Part shown: piece after piece, positions 40,933 through 51,066 of the stretch
Layout: each line of letters opens with the position of its first letter
Numbering within the stretch: the first letter of the stretch is position 1
Source: an uncultured Clostridia bacterium
GTDB taxonomy: Bacteria > Bacillota > Clostridia > TANB77 > CAG-465
Length of the DNA: 64,000 nt
NCBI GenBank assembly: GCA_947628005.1
Contig: CANQYI010000002.1
Location: 34,506 to 98,505 of the forward strand
Reading direction: 5' to 3'
The notes under the pieces: model-generated
What the model saw: the letters and a program-made list of their open reading frames with translations, nothing else
The model's database searches: none
What the model was told of the DNA's origin: nothing
Translations under genes and position numbers: made by a program

Positions 40933-41769
40933 TCAGATACTATCTATTATTTTTAGTATCATACTATCTACAACTATATCATAGTTGCCATTATATTTCA
41001 ACCTCTGTTTAGCTTTTTCGACTATTGGAACTGAACTATAATAATTATTTTTATATAATATATATTCTAAATAATCTATTATATTCTTGTTATTAAAATC
41101 AATATTTTCAAGTAAACTAAATGCACCTAACGTATCTTTTTGCTTTATGCATAGTAGTAATTTGTCTAAAAGTTCAAGTTTTTCTATTGAATTATCTTTT
41201 ATCATCGTCTCAGCTTGTCCAATTGAGCCTTCAAAGAAATCTATATAATCTACACTTAGTCTTGTATCAAATTTTTTGTTTATGTATTCAAGCAACTCTT
41301 CATCAGACACTCCATCAAATTGTAATACATTTAGTCTTGAAATAACAGTTGGTAAAAAAGCTGAAATATTTGAAGCTATTAAAATAATAACTACATAACT
41401 TGGTGGTTCTTCTAAAGTTTTAAGCAAAGCATTTTGTGAGGCTAAATTTAAGCATTCTGCATCATCTATTACATATACTTTTTTATTACCTTGTGATGGC
41501 ACAATATAAATATCATCAATTATTTGACTTCTAACTTGTTCAACTACTATATCTTTTTTACCTTCTTGCCTTGAAATATATTTAAAATCTGCAGATGCAG
41601 AAAGATTTTCTACATTTAAGATTTCTTTTGCAAAATCTAGGGCAATTAATTTTTTTCCTATTCCATCTTTTCCACAAAACAAGTAACTTTGAGATATATT
41701 ATGTTCTGTTAATTCGTCTTCTAAAATTTTTTTATTCTTTATATGTCCTATCACATTTTCAAACATCAA
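40933..41769 (-). CDS. holB: DNA polymerase III delta' subunit
   Basis: VIGHIKNKKILEDELTEHNISQSYLFCGKDGIGKKLIALDFAKEIL...SQNALLKTLEEPPSYVVIILIASN. Confidence 0.88.
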   Translation of the reverse strand: MMFENVIGHIKNKKILEDELTEHNISQSYLFCGKDGIGKKLIALDFAKEILNVENLSASADFKYISRQEGKKDIVVEQVRSQIIDDIYIVPSQGNKKVYVIDDAECLNLASQNALLKTLEEPPSYVVIILIASNISAFLPTVISRLNVLQFDGVSDEELLEYINKKFDTRLSVDYIDFFEGSIGQAETMIKDNSIEKLELLDKLLLCIKQKDTLGAFSLLENIDFNNKNIIDYLEYILYKNNYYSSVPIVEKAKQRLKYNGNYDIVVDSMILKIIDSI

Positions 41770-41781
41770 AACACACCACCA

Positions 41782-42453
41782 TTAGTCAAGTTTTCCTAGT
41801 CTATTAAATGGCCATACTCTGCATATTACGTATCCATTCACCTTTTCTATTGGTACACATCCAAATACTCTTGAATCTTTACTTTCTAATCTATTATCTC
41901 CCATAACAAATACAGAGCCCTTTGGTACTTCAACATTAATATATTTGCCTGTTCTACTAGTAGTTCCATCCCTAAGATAAGGTTCATCTAATTTTATTCC
42001 ATTTCTATATACCTGTCCTGTTTCAGATATATATATATGGTCTCCTTCAAGTCCAATTACTCTTTTTATATAGCTAACTTTATTTATACCAATAAAATCG
42101 TGTAAAAATTTATTAAATCCAGAATAATTAGCATATTGTGCCACATCACTATAAATAGTCTGACCATTTGTATTATCTACAATATAATCATCACTACTAC
42201 TTAGTGGAGCTTCAAAAGTTATTATATCAGAATAATTTAATTGTCTTTTAAATAAAACTGTTCTTTGAATTATTAATCTTTCGCCCTCTTTAGCAGTTGG
42301 GAACATTGATACTTGTTTAACTCCAGATATTGTTCCAACAAAATAATTTAGTATTAAATACAATATATATGCAATTACAAAGCAAATAATCCATTCTGAA
42401 ATTTCTTTAAATACTTTTTTTATCACCATTTTTGAATCTTTCTTTTCTTCCAT
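41782..42453 (-). CDS. lepB: Signal peptidase I
   Basis: QVSMFPTAKEGERLIIQRT...YIKRVIGLEGDHIYI...GSVFVMGDNRLESKDSRVFG. Confidence 0.9.
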   Translation of the reverse strand: MEEKKDSKMVIKKVFKEISEWIICFVIAYILYLILNYFVGTISGVKQVSMFPTAKEGERLIIQRTVLFKRQLNYSDIITFEAPLSSSDDYIVDNTNGQTIYSDVAQYANYSGFNKFLHDFIGINKVSYIKRVIGLEGDHIYISETGQVYRNGIKLDEPYLRDGTTSRTGKYINVEVPKGSVFVMGDNRLESKDSRVFGCVPIEKVNGYVICRVWPFNRLGKLD

Positions 42454-42559
42454 ATTATAAACTATTAAAAATTAATAGCTCTCCTTTCTTTTGTTGAAAT
42501 ATAACACTTATATTTTATCATAGTACATATAAAAATACAATAGAAAAAGGCTTAAAAAT

Positions 42560-42587
42560 ACCACTAGAAATTATTATTCTAGTGGTA
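42560..42587 (-). terminator. Terminator after 8-repeat gene
   Basis: ACCACTAGAA-N-TTCTAGTGGT hairpin. Confidence 0.65.
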
Positions 42588-42609
42588 AATGAAATTTAAT
42601 AAAATGGTA

Positions 42610-44226
42610 TTAAGCTAGCCTTAATCCTAGGCTTTTAAGCATTTCTTTATCGCTTTTTGTTATTTTAGTATTACCAAATTTTATGCTACTAAAGAATTGA
42701 CCTATTCTTACGTCTTTATAATTTTCTTTTTGTTTGGGTTCCCTTTCATATTCTTTATAAAACTGAGTTAATAGTAATACTTTTTTATGTGTTTCCTCTG
42801 CTTTATTTTTTGAAACTAAATTGAATCCTAAATTTTCAAGCATTTTTCTATCGCTCCTTGTTATTTGAGTATTACCAAATTTTATGCTATTAAGGAATTG
42901 ACCTATTCTTATATCTTTATAGTTTTCTCTTTGTTTAGGTTGTCTTCCATATTCTTCATAGAACTGAATTAATAGCAGTACTTTTCTGTGTATTTCCTCT
43001 GCTTTATTTATTGTAGATAAATTAAACCCTAAATCTTCAAGCATTTTTCTATCACTTTGTGTTATTTTGGTATTACCAGATTTTATACGATTAAAAAATT
43101 CACCTATTTTTTCACCGTGATACTCTTCTGGAGTTTTGGGTGCCCTACCATACTCATTATAGAACTTAATTAGCAATAATACTTTTTTATGTATTTTCTC
43201 TGCTCTACTTATTGTGGATAAATCAAGTCCTAAATTTTCAAGCATTTTTCTATCACTTTGTGTTATTTTGATATTACCATATTTTACACCACTAAAAAAT
43301 GAACCTAACTTTATGCTGTGATACTCTTCCTTAGTTTTCGGTGCTCTACCATACTCATTATAAAATTCAATTAATAGCAGTACTTTTTTATGTACTTCAT
43401 CTGCTTTATTTATTATAGTAAATTTAAGCCCTAAATTTTCAAGCATTTCTCTATCGCTCTTTGTTATTTCAGTATTACCAAATTTTATATTTTTAAAAAA
43501 ATGGCCTATTTTTATATTATGATACTCTTCCATAATTTTGGGTTTTCTACCATACTCTTTATAGAACTCAGTTAATAGCAGTACTTTTTTATGTACTTCA
43601 TCTGCTTTATTTATTTTAGCAAAATTAAGTCCTAAATCTTCAAGCATTTTTCTATCGCCCTTTGTTATTTGAGTATTATTAGATTTTATTCTGCCAAAAA
43701 ATTGACCTATCTTTATACCCTTATAACTTTGATTACGTTTAGGTTCACTTCCATACTCATTGTAGAACTCAATTAGCAGTAGTACTTTTTTGTGTATTTC
43801 CTCTGATTTATTTATTACATCTAAATTAATTCCTAAACTCTCAAGCATTTTTCTATCGCTCTTTGTTATTTCAGTATTACCATATTTTATGCTTTTAAAG
43901 AATTGACCTATTTCTATATCTTTATAGTTTTCTCTTTGTTTAGGTTCTCTTTCATATTCTTCATAGAACTGAGTTAATAGTAGTACTTTTTTATGTACTT
44001 CCTCTGATTTATTTTTTCTAGCTAAATTAAGCCCTAAATCTTCGAGCATTTTTCTATCACTTTGTGTTATTTTGGTTCTACCAGATTTTATATTATTAAA
44101 AAATTCTCCTATATTTACACCTTTATACTTTGACCTCCGTTTAGGCTCCATTCCGTACTCATTATAGAACTCAATTAACAGTAGCACTTTTTTGTGTACT
44201 TTTTCATTTTTGATACAATTTTCCAT
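42610..44226 (-). CDS. Orphan protein of eight ~67-aa tandem repeats; weak resemblance to helicase-associated (HA) repeats
   Basis: Eight copies of HKKVLLLIEFYNEYGRxPKxxExYxxIxIGQFFxxIKxGNTxITKSDRKMLExLGL. Confidence 0.8.
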   Translation of the reverse strand: MENCIKNEKVHKKVLLLIEFYNEYGMEPKRRSKYKGVNIGEFFNNIKSGRTKITQSDRKMLEDLGLNLARKNKSEEVHKKVLLLTQFYEEYEREPKQRENYKDIEIGQFFKSIKYGNTEITKSDRKMLESLGINLDVINKSEEIHKKVLLLIEFYNEYGSEPKRNQSYKGIKIGQFFGRIKSNNTQITKGDRKMLEDLGLNFAKINKADEVHKKVLLLTEFYKEYGRKPKIMEEYHNIKIGHFFKNIKFGNTEITKSDREMLENLGLKFTIINKADEVHKKVLLLIEFYNEYGRAPKTKEEYHSIKLGSFFSGVKYGNIKITQSDRKMLENLGLDLSTISRAEKIHKKVLLLIKFYNEYGRAPKTPEEYHGEKIGEFFNRIKSGNTKITQSDRKMLEDLGFNLSTINKAEEIHRKVLLLIQFYEEYGRQPKQRENYKDIRIGQFLNSIKFGNTQITRSDRKMLENLGFNLVSKNKAEETHKKVLLLTQFYKEYEREPKQKENYKDVRIGQFFSSIKFGNTKITKSDKEMLKSLGLRLA

Positions 44227-44358
44227 AATAAACCTCCAATTAGATAAAGATTAGTCAAATTGCTATTTTTATAGCAATTATTTTTACAAAATTTTCTAAA
44301 TTATATCACTTTATGTAAATTATTGCAAGATAAAATGCTATTTTTAAGTAAAAGGCAC

Positions 44359-44384
44359 AAAAAAAGAGTCAAATGACTCTTTTA
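44359..44384 (-). terminator. Terminator after metG
   Basis: AAAAAGAGTCAAATGACTCTTTT. Confidence 0.75.
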
Positions 44385-46310
44385 ATGTATATTAGTACCA
44401 TTTTCTAATGTACCTTGATTATTATCTAATACTAATAGCTTTACTACATCATTATCACCTGCTGCAAGTAGCATTCCTTGCGATTCTATGCCTCTTAATT
44501 TTGCAGGCTTTAAGTTAGTTACTACAACTATTTGTTTATTTAATAATTCTTCCTCTTTATAATAAGGTACTATACCAGATACTATAGTTCTTTTTTCATT
44601 ACCAATATCAACAATTAATTTATATAATTTATCTGAATTTTCAACTCTAGATACTTCTAGTACTTGACCAACTTTTAACTCTACTTTAGATAAATCATCA
44701 ATTGTAATATATTGATTTTGTACTTCTTGTACAACTTCATTATCTTTCTTGTCCTGTTCCATTTTTGATTTCTCCTTATTAATTTCTATTCTCTGGAATA
44801 AATTTTTTCCTTTCTTAACTTTAGTGTTTTCCTTTAATAATCCAAACTTTTTACTTGAATCCCAAGTACAAATATCATCTTCTACACCTATTTGGTTAAA
44901 TATTTCTGATGGTGTCTCCACTAAAAATGGTCTTAATGCTATTCCTATTATTCTTATTGTTTCCACCAAATTATACAATACTGCGTTAAGTCTCTCACTA
45001 TTTTCTTGCTTTGCAAGTATCCATGGCATTGATAAATCTATATATTTATTAGCTTTCCTTATAACATTCCATATTTTTTGAATAGCTTCATTAATTTTTA
45101 ATTGGTCCATCAATAATTCAACTTTTTCTGTTAAAGTCTCTGCTGCGTCAATTAAATTATCATCATAAGACTCTTTGACATCTGATTTAATTATTATTCC
45201 ATCATTATATTTTTCTACCATAGCAGTAACACGACTTACTAAATTACCAAGATCATTTGCCAAATCTGAATTAGATTTTTCTATAAATAAATCTTCAGAA
45301 AAATTGCCATCTTGACCAAAGTTAACTTCACTTAGCAAATAATATCTTAAGCTATCAACGCTAGTTTCATTTATGTACACTCTAGGATCTTTATAATTTC
45401 CACGTGATTTTGATATTTTTGCTCCGTCAACTATTAACCAACCATGTCCAAATATTTTTTTAGGAATAGGTAAATCTAGTGCCATAAGTAAAGCAGGCCA
45501 AATTATAGCATGAAATCTAAAAATTTCCTTACCAACTAAGTGTAAATCTGCTGGCCAATATTTTTTCATTAATTCATCATTATCTGATAAATATCCTAGT
45601 CCAGATATATAATTTGATAATGCATCTATCCATACATATACTGTATGCTTTGGATCAAAATCAACCTTTATACCCCAATCAACAGAAGTTCTTGATACAC
45701 AGAGGTCAGTTAAACCTTTTTTAAAGAAATTTTCAATCATTTCATTTTTTCTTGTAATTGGTTCTAACAATTCTGGATTTTCATCATATAATTTTTCAAG
45801 TCTTTTTTGATATTTTGAAAGCCTAAAAAAGTAACTTTCTTCTTTTACTAATTCTACATCTCTTCCACAATCTGGACATTTTCCATCCACTAGTTGAGAT
45901 TCTGTAAAAAATGACTCACAAGGTGTACAATACTTTCCCTCATAGCTAGATAAATATATATCGCCTTTATCATACAATTTTTTGAATATTTTTTTTACGC
46001 ATTCTTTATGTTCTTCGTCAGTTGTTCTAATGTATTTATCATAACTTATTCCTAATTTTTGCCACAAATCTTTTGTATCTGCAACTATTTCATCTACATA
46101 TTCCTTTGGAGTTTTAGATGCTTCTTTTGCTTTTCTTTCAATTTTTTGACCATGCTCGTCAGTACCTGTCATAAAAAACACATCATATCCTCTAAGTCTT
46201 TTATATCTTGCAATTGCGTCTGCTACAACTGTACAATAACAATGACCTACATGAAATGAACTACTAGGATAATATATTGGTGTTGTTATATAATATTTTT
46301 TGCTTTCCAT
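44382..46310 (-). CDS. metG: Methionyl-tRNA synthetase with C-terminal tRNA-binding domain
   Basis: YYITTPIYYPSSSFHVGHCYCTVVADAIARYKRLRGYDVFFMTGTDEHGQK...KISKSRGN; C-terminal VELKVGQVLEVSRVENSDKLYKL. Confidence 0.96.
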   Translation of the reverse strand: MESKKYYITTPIYYPSSSFHVGHCYCTVVADAIARYKRLRGYDVFFMTGTDEHGQKIERKAKEASKTPKEYVDEIVADTKDLWQKLGISYDKYIRTTDEEHKECVKKIFKKLYDKGDIYLSSYEGKYCTPCESFFTESQLVDGKCPDCGRDVELVKEESYFFRLSKYQKRLEKLYDENPELLEPITRKNEMIENFFKKGLTDLCVSRTSVDWGIKVDFDPKHTVYVWIDALSNYISGLGYLSDNDELMKKYWPADLHLVGKEIFRFHAIIWPALLMALDLPIPKKIFGHGWLIVDGAKISKSRGNYKDPRVYINETSVDSLRYYLLSEVNFGQDGNFSEDLFIEKSNSDLANDLGNLVSRVTAMVEKYNDGIIIKSDVKESYDDNLIDAAETLTEKVELLMDQLKINEAIQKIWNVIRKANKYIDLSMPWILAKQENSERLNAVLYNLVETIRIIGIALRPFLVETPSEIFNQIGVEDDICTWDSSKKFGLLKENTKVKKGKNLFQRIEINKEKSKMEQDKKDNEVVQEVQNQYITIDDLSKVELKVGQVLEVSRVENSDKLYKLIVDIGNEKRTIVSGIVPYYKEEELLNKQIVVVTNLKPAKLRGIESQGMLLAAGDNDVVKLLVLDNNQGTLENGTNIH

Positions 46311-46316
46311 TATTAT

Positions 46317-46721
46317 CTACTCCTTGTCTATTTTAACAATAGCCATCGCTATTGCATTTGTTTCTATATGAGATATGCTAACATCTACGTCTATTAAATA
46401 TTCATTGCATAAATCTGCAATTTCAGAATTTAAGAATATTACCTTAGGTCTATTTAATAGCTCATCTATATTCCTTATTTCTATATCGCTAAATTTAATA
46501 GTTATATTTTTTTCTATTAAAATTTTTGACATAGCTTTATATATTGCCTCTTTTGCTGCAAATCTTCCTGCATAGCTTTGATATTTAATATCACTAACTA
46601 TTTTGTCTATTTTTTCTATCTCATATTCAGTATAAATCTTTTTCTTAAATTCTTTATTGTTTTGTATAGCATTTTTTATTCTATCTACCTGTATTATATC
46701 TGTACCAGAATATATGTGCAT
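46317..46721 (-). CDS. acpS: Holo-ACP synthase
   Basis: YSGTDIIQVDRIKNAI...YAGRFAAKEAIYKAMSK...DVDVSISHIETNAIAMAIV. Confidence 0.9.
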   Translation of the reverse strand: MHIYSGTDIIQVDRIKNAIQNNKEFKKKIYTEYEIEKIDKIVSDIKYQSYAGRFAAKEAIYKAMSKILIEKNITIKFSDIEIRNIDELLNRPKVIFLNSEIADLCNEYLIDVDVSISHIETNAIAMAIVKIDKE

Positions 46722-46732
46722 TTTTTATCTCC

Positions 46733-48115
46733 TTATATCATATATTTTTCTGTTTTATGCTTTAGCCATCTTAAAACTATATACACTGGATAGCTAAGCA
46801 CTGTTATTGCCATTAGTGCCACGACTAAAATTTCTAACCAAGCTTGCCTTATATTAAATACATTAGTTAATATCTGTAATCCTGTAAATAAAACACTTAC
46901 TGTATAAAGTAAAATAAGTATTATATTAATTTTTTCTTGTCCACTTGCTGCGACAGAATCATAATATTCAAGATATTCCTTATGTACCTCATCATATAGT
47001 TCCTCTAATTCAAATGCTGCTTTCCATTTTTTCCATATAGACATTCCATAATCTGAATTAGTTATTTGACTGAACCAAGAAAAATTAGTAAATCTAGTAA
47101 GATCTTTTTTTAGTTTCTTTATTCTTGTTTTATCATTTTTAACTAAATCTTGTGAAAAGTTTATTAAACATAATCTTTGATAAAAAGCAAGCAACATTAT
47201 ATAGAGATATTTTTTTTCATAATCAAAAGGCATATGAGTTATGTTATAATCGTCATTATCAGCTACAAATACCACTCCACTTTCTCTTGAAAATCCAAAC
47301 ATAGAATTTTCCCATCTAGAGTATGTATTTTGTTTCATATCATCATCAGTAATTGTATATAAACTTTTATTACTGCTATCAGCTACATACTGGAATTTTA
47401 AAAATTCATTCTTAAAATTTTTAAAATCATCATGATTTTCCCAATATTTTTTATCTAAACACATATATGAGTATGTAAACATTCTATCATAATAAATTTT
47501 TTCTATATCATTTGCTTCATAGCCAGCAATTATTGAATTTATAAAAATAGCTATGTCATCTATTCTATTTATATTATTTCCATGCATAAAATTTTTATTT
47601 TTTATTCTACTTATTGCTCTAGGTGTTAAACTTCTAAAATAATGATTGAAATCTAAGATTTTTTCAAAGTCTATTAAATCTGATTGTTCATCCACTTGTG
47701 CCTTTATATCAATAAAACATACTCCTGATTTAAAACATATTAGTCTAATACTTGAAATGTCAAAATTAATCCTTCCATATTTTCTATCAGAAAGTGAGCC
47801 TGTCTTTATATTAGCAAGGTCATAATCAAATTCTAAGCATGACATTTTTGTTGCTATTAACAACTTTTGCTTTAAATTACTCTTTTTAAATTGTTTAATA
47901 TCTTGTTCGCTCCAAAATAATGTAGGAAATAAAAATTTCCTCATATATGGTAAGAAAAAATTATACAAACTTTCATCATCTTTTTGTCTACTTATATTAA
48001 ATTTCCAATGTCTATCATGTACGAATAAATTTGATAAAAATTCCTCATATTTCTTTTGTTCAATTATTACTGGATATATAAAATGTGTATATTGGTATTT
48101 AGCTTTTAATTGCAC
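46733..48115 (-). CDS. Hypothetical protein with two C-terminal TMs; likely GTG start at 48115
   Basis: Listed ORF (to 48259) overlaps tRNA-Pro. AGAGGTG Shine-Dalgarno precedes GTG CAA TTA AAA (VQLKAKYQYTHF). Confidence 0.65.
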   Translation of the reverse strand: MQLKAKYQYTHFIYPVIIEQKKYEEFLSNLFVHDRHWKFNISRQKDDESLYNFFLPYMRKFLFPTLFWSEQDIKQFKKSNLKQKLLIATKMSCLEFDYDLANIKTGSLSDRKYGRINFDISSIRLICFKSGVCFIDIKAQVDEQSDLIDFEKILDFNHYFRSLTPRAISRIKNKNFMHGNNINRIDDIAIFINSIIAGYEANDIEKIYYDRMFTYSYMCLDKKYWENHDDFKNFKNEFLKFQYVADSSNKSLYTITDDDMKQNTYSRWENSMFGFSRESGVVFVADNDDYNITHMPFDYEKKYLYIMLLAFYQRLCLINFSQDLVKNDKTRIKKLKKDLTRFTNFSWFSQITNSDYGMSIWKKWKAAFELEELYDEVHKEYLEYYDSVAASGQEKINIILILLYTVSVLFTGLQILTNVFNIRQAWLEILVVALMAITVLSYPVYIVLRWLKHKTEKYMI

Positions 48116-48217
48116 ACTATTCACCTCTTTTGTACATATAATACTTATAAATATATTAAAAATCTTATAAAAGTATTGCTTTTTTTTATTTTTGATGGTA
48201 TAATAAACTTTGTATTT

Positions 48218-48293
48218 CGGGGTGTAGCTCAGTTGGTAGAGCGCGTGGTTTGGGACCATGAGGTCGCAGGTTCGGGTCCTGTCACTCCGACCA
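48218..48293 (+). tRNA. tRNA-Pro (TGG), CCA encoded
   Basis: CGGGGTGTAGCTCAGTTGGTAGAGCGCGTGGTTTGGGACCATGAGGTCGCAGGTTCGGGTCCTGTCACTCCGACCA folds as a cloverleaf; anticodon loop TTTGGGA. Confidence 0.96.
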
Positions 48294-48403
48294 ATAATTA
48301 AAATTGTAATTTCAAGTATTAAATCTTTTAAAAGATTTAATATTTTTTTATTTCTTACAACTGCTTACCATTTAATTGTTAAACAAGTAATGTTCCTAAA
48401 TAC

Positions 48404-49606
48404 TTATTTAATTAACCAATTTGCAATATCATATATTTGTATTCCTTCATATTGATAATCATCATGTTTTGTCCTTGCTATTATCACCTTTGGATATGCA
48501 TCTTTTATTTGTAGTAAAGGTGCTACTTCTCTTTGTAATGTTTCATCATTATCTATATTATCTGCTACTTGAATATAAATCTTTTCATTTTGCTTAGTAA
48601 CTACAAAATCTATTTCCTTATTATAAAGAACACCTGTATATACTTCATGCCCTCTTCTTAGTAATTCTATAGCAACTATATTTTCATACGTTCTTCCATA
48701 GTCCATATTTCTAGTTCCTAGACGAGCATATTTAAAAGCATGATCCGATAAATAATACTTCTCATCACTATTTAAATATCTTTTTCCTCTTATATCATAC
48801 CTACCAATTTTGTAAAATGCAAAAGCTTCGCATAAATATTGAATATAATTTCCAATAGTTTTATGATTAGTTTCTAGATTATATTCGTTGGTATTTAATG
48901 AATTTGCAACATTCCTAAGTGAAGTTCTATTAGATATATTATCCATAAGAAAATCATTTAAAGAACTCATTAATTTAGGATCTTTTATATTATTTCTCTC
49001 AAAAATATCTCTTACAATTAAAGTATTATACACTTCATTTATGTACTCATATTTTTTATCTATCGAATTGTACAAATATGAACCTGACATTCCACCTTCA
49101 ATAACATAATTTTTGAAAGCTTCATCTATATCTGTGTATTCAAAATATTTCATATATTCTTTAAATGAAAACGGATATATTTTTACTTCAAATGTTCTTC
49201 CTGTAAATAATGTAGCTAAATCACTACTTAATAAAAAAGCATTTGAACCTGTAATGTATATATCATATTTTTCTAATGCATGAAAGCCATTAATTGCTTT
49301 TTCAAATCCATTACACATTTGTACTTCATCAATTAATAAAAAATTTTTTTTACTTTTTTCATATTTACTTTCCACATAATCATATAAATTATGATATTCC
49401 ATTAAATTTTCAAATATAGGTATATTAAAATTTATATATATTATATTAGAATTTTCTATATGTTCTTCTATATAATTTTTAAATACTTCTAATAATTTAG
49501 ATTTTCCACTTCTTCTAACTCCCGTAATAATTTTAATATCTGGTGTTCCGATGATGTCAATTAAAGTATTTAAATAATCTCTTTCGATTAATTTCACAAT
49601 ATTCAC
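48404..49606 (-). CDS. AAA ATPase with DUF4143-type C-terminal domain
   Basis: IKIITGVRRSGKSKLLEVFKNYI...NFLLIDEVQMCNGFEKAINGFHALEKYDIYITGSNAFLLSSDLATLFTGRTFEVKIYPFSFKEYM. Confidence 0.92.
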   Translation of the reverse strand: MNIVKLIERDYLNTLIDIIGTPDIKIITGVRRSGKSKLLEVFKNYIEEHIENSNIIYINFNIPIFENLMEYHNLYDYVESKYEKSKKNFLLIDEVQMCNGFEKAINGFHALEKYDIYITGSNAFLLSSDLATLFTGRTFEVKIYPFSFKEYMKYFEYTDIDEAFKNYVIEGGMSGSYLYNSIDKKYEYINEVYNTLIVRDIFERNNIKDPKLMSSLNDFLMDNISNRTSLRNVANSLNTNEYNLETNHKTIGNYIQYLCEAFAFYKIGRYDIRGKRYLNSDEKYYLSDHAFKYARLGTRNMDYGRTYENIVAIELLRRGHEVYTGVLYNKEIDFVVTKQNEKIYIQVADNIDNDETLQREVAPLLQIKDAYPKVIIARTKHDDYQYEGIQIYDIANWLIK

Positions 49607-49733
49607 CTCAATAATATTATAACATATTATTTCCCAAAAATCAATTTATTTTAAATTTGGGAACTGCAAATATTATTTTATAACTAAAATTAATTTATTC
49701 ATTTTGTTTTATAATATATATTTTTAGACTTAG

Positions 49734-49746
49734 GTCACTCCGACCA
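49734..49746 (+). repeat. 13-bp copy of tRNA-Pro 3' end (att-like)
   Basis: GTCACTCCGACCA identical to 48281-48293. Confidence 0.8.
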
Positions 49747-49866
49747 GTATAGATATTTTTATAGAATTTAATTCTATAAAGACATTTTTTCTGATAATAA
49801 TTTTTATATGTATTAACATTTATATGTTTTCGTTTATTTATATGCGTTTAATTATTGATTTTTCAA

Positions 49867-50850
49867 CTATATTACTTTATCTTCAGGTCCGGAAATTACT
49901 TGTTTTTCATCTCTAGCATTAGCTTCATTTTCTACAATTTCACTTATTCCATTTGTAAGCGATGATAAATTTTCTCTAATATTTGTCTTGGCTTTATCAT
50001 ATCTTTCTTTAACTCTCTGTCTTAATAATTGTACAATATATCTTACACTATAATTTATGCCTTTAACATTTCCTTCTTTATCTAGCTTAACATTAAATTT
50101 TTTTCTGTCTATTTTTCCATCTTCAGATGCAAATGGTAGCATATTTGCTATTTCTTCTTCATTGAAAGTTCTATCAGTCTTTTTGAAGCTAATATTAAAC
50201 ATTCGAGTTTTCTTATCTAATCCCTCATTTAATTCCTCGCGCAAAGTTTTAAATTTATTTAAAAATCCCTTCTGTTGAGAAATTCTTTCCTTTATCTCAT
50301 TTTTCCTTTTATTTCTATATTTTTTATCTTCAGCAGTATTTCCTATCATTGCCCTAGCGTTCTTTAGGCTTCGTTCACCATATGGCTCTTTTTTTAAATC
50401 AGATATTATTCCTTTTTCTTGTAATTCTCTTAATAATTTATAATTGAGAATATGAGTAATAGTATTATATTCTAAACTTTTACCATTCTTGTCTTTAGTG
50501 TCTAATCCTAATAACAAATTAATTTCTTGTAATTTTAAAAACTCTTGTTTATTCTCCGTAAGTTTAGATTGTAAAAATTGTTTTACTGTTGGCATCGTCT
50601 GTGCTATATAATTTTCAGGATGATTTTGTAATTTATTCATAATTTTACTTGTTTCAACACTCATCATAGAATCTTTTATATAATCACCTTGTAAACTTCT
50701 AAAAGCATCATTTACTCCTTTTGCCGTCATAACAAATCCTAATGGTATTGTCTGAGGTGAGCCAATCATCAATACAGTACCTAAAAAAGCTATGGATGTT
50801 CCTTTCAATCCTTTTCCAAAATTTTTTATTGATCTTATATAATTTGGCAT
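49867..50850 (-). CDS. Hypothetical protein
   Basis: 327-aa ORF with hydrophobic N-terminal segment and charged helical remainder; no family recognised. Confidence 0.55.
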   Translation of the reverse strand: MPNYIRSIKNFGKGLKGTSIAFLGTVLMIGSPQTIPLGFVMTAKGVNDAFRSLQGDYIKDSMMSVETSKIMNKLQNHPENYIAQTMPTVKQFLQSKLTENKQEFLKLQEINLLLGLDTKDKNGKSLEYNTITHILNYKLLRELQEKGIISDLKKEPYGERSLKNARAMIGNTAEDKKYRNKRKNEIKERISQQKGFLNKFKTLREELNEGLDKKTRMFNISFKKTDRTFNEEEIANMLPFASEDGKIDRKKFNVKLDKEGNVKGINYSVRYIVQLLRQRVKERYDKAKTNIRENLSSLTNGISEIVENEANARDEKQVISGPEDKVI

Positions 50851-51003
50851 ATTTTTTCCCTTCTTACTATAATAATTTACTTATCGTTTTAATGGTAACA
50901 TATAATTTTAAATTTGTCAAAATTTTACAAAGATTTTTTTGCTTAATATAATATTGCTATTAAAAAAATTAATCAAAAATTGAATTTAAAAGATTACATA
51001 ATA

Positions 51004-51032
51004 TTGACTTTATAAAAAATTCATGTTATAAT
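51004..51032 (+). promoter_or_regulatory. Sigma-A promoter for 51067 ORF
   Basis: TTGACT-17 nt-TATAAT. Confidence 0.8.
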
Positions 51033-51066
51033 AAAAATAGATTTTACAATAGAGGAGGGCATAATT

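Noticed and set aside
42610-44226. ~201-bp periodicity as a non-coding repeat or CRISPR-like array
   Set aside because: Continuous ORF with protein-level repeat conservation; no spacers.
48110-48455. + strand ORFs 48110-48301 and 48258-48455, and the 5' extension of minus ORF to 48259
   Set aside because: They overlap the tRNA-Pro gene; the GTG start at 48115 with SD explains the minus gene.
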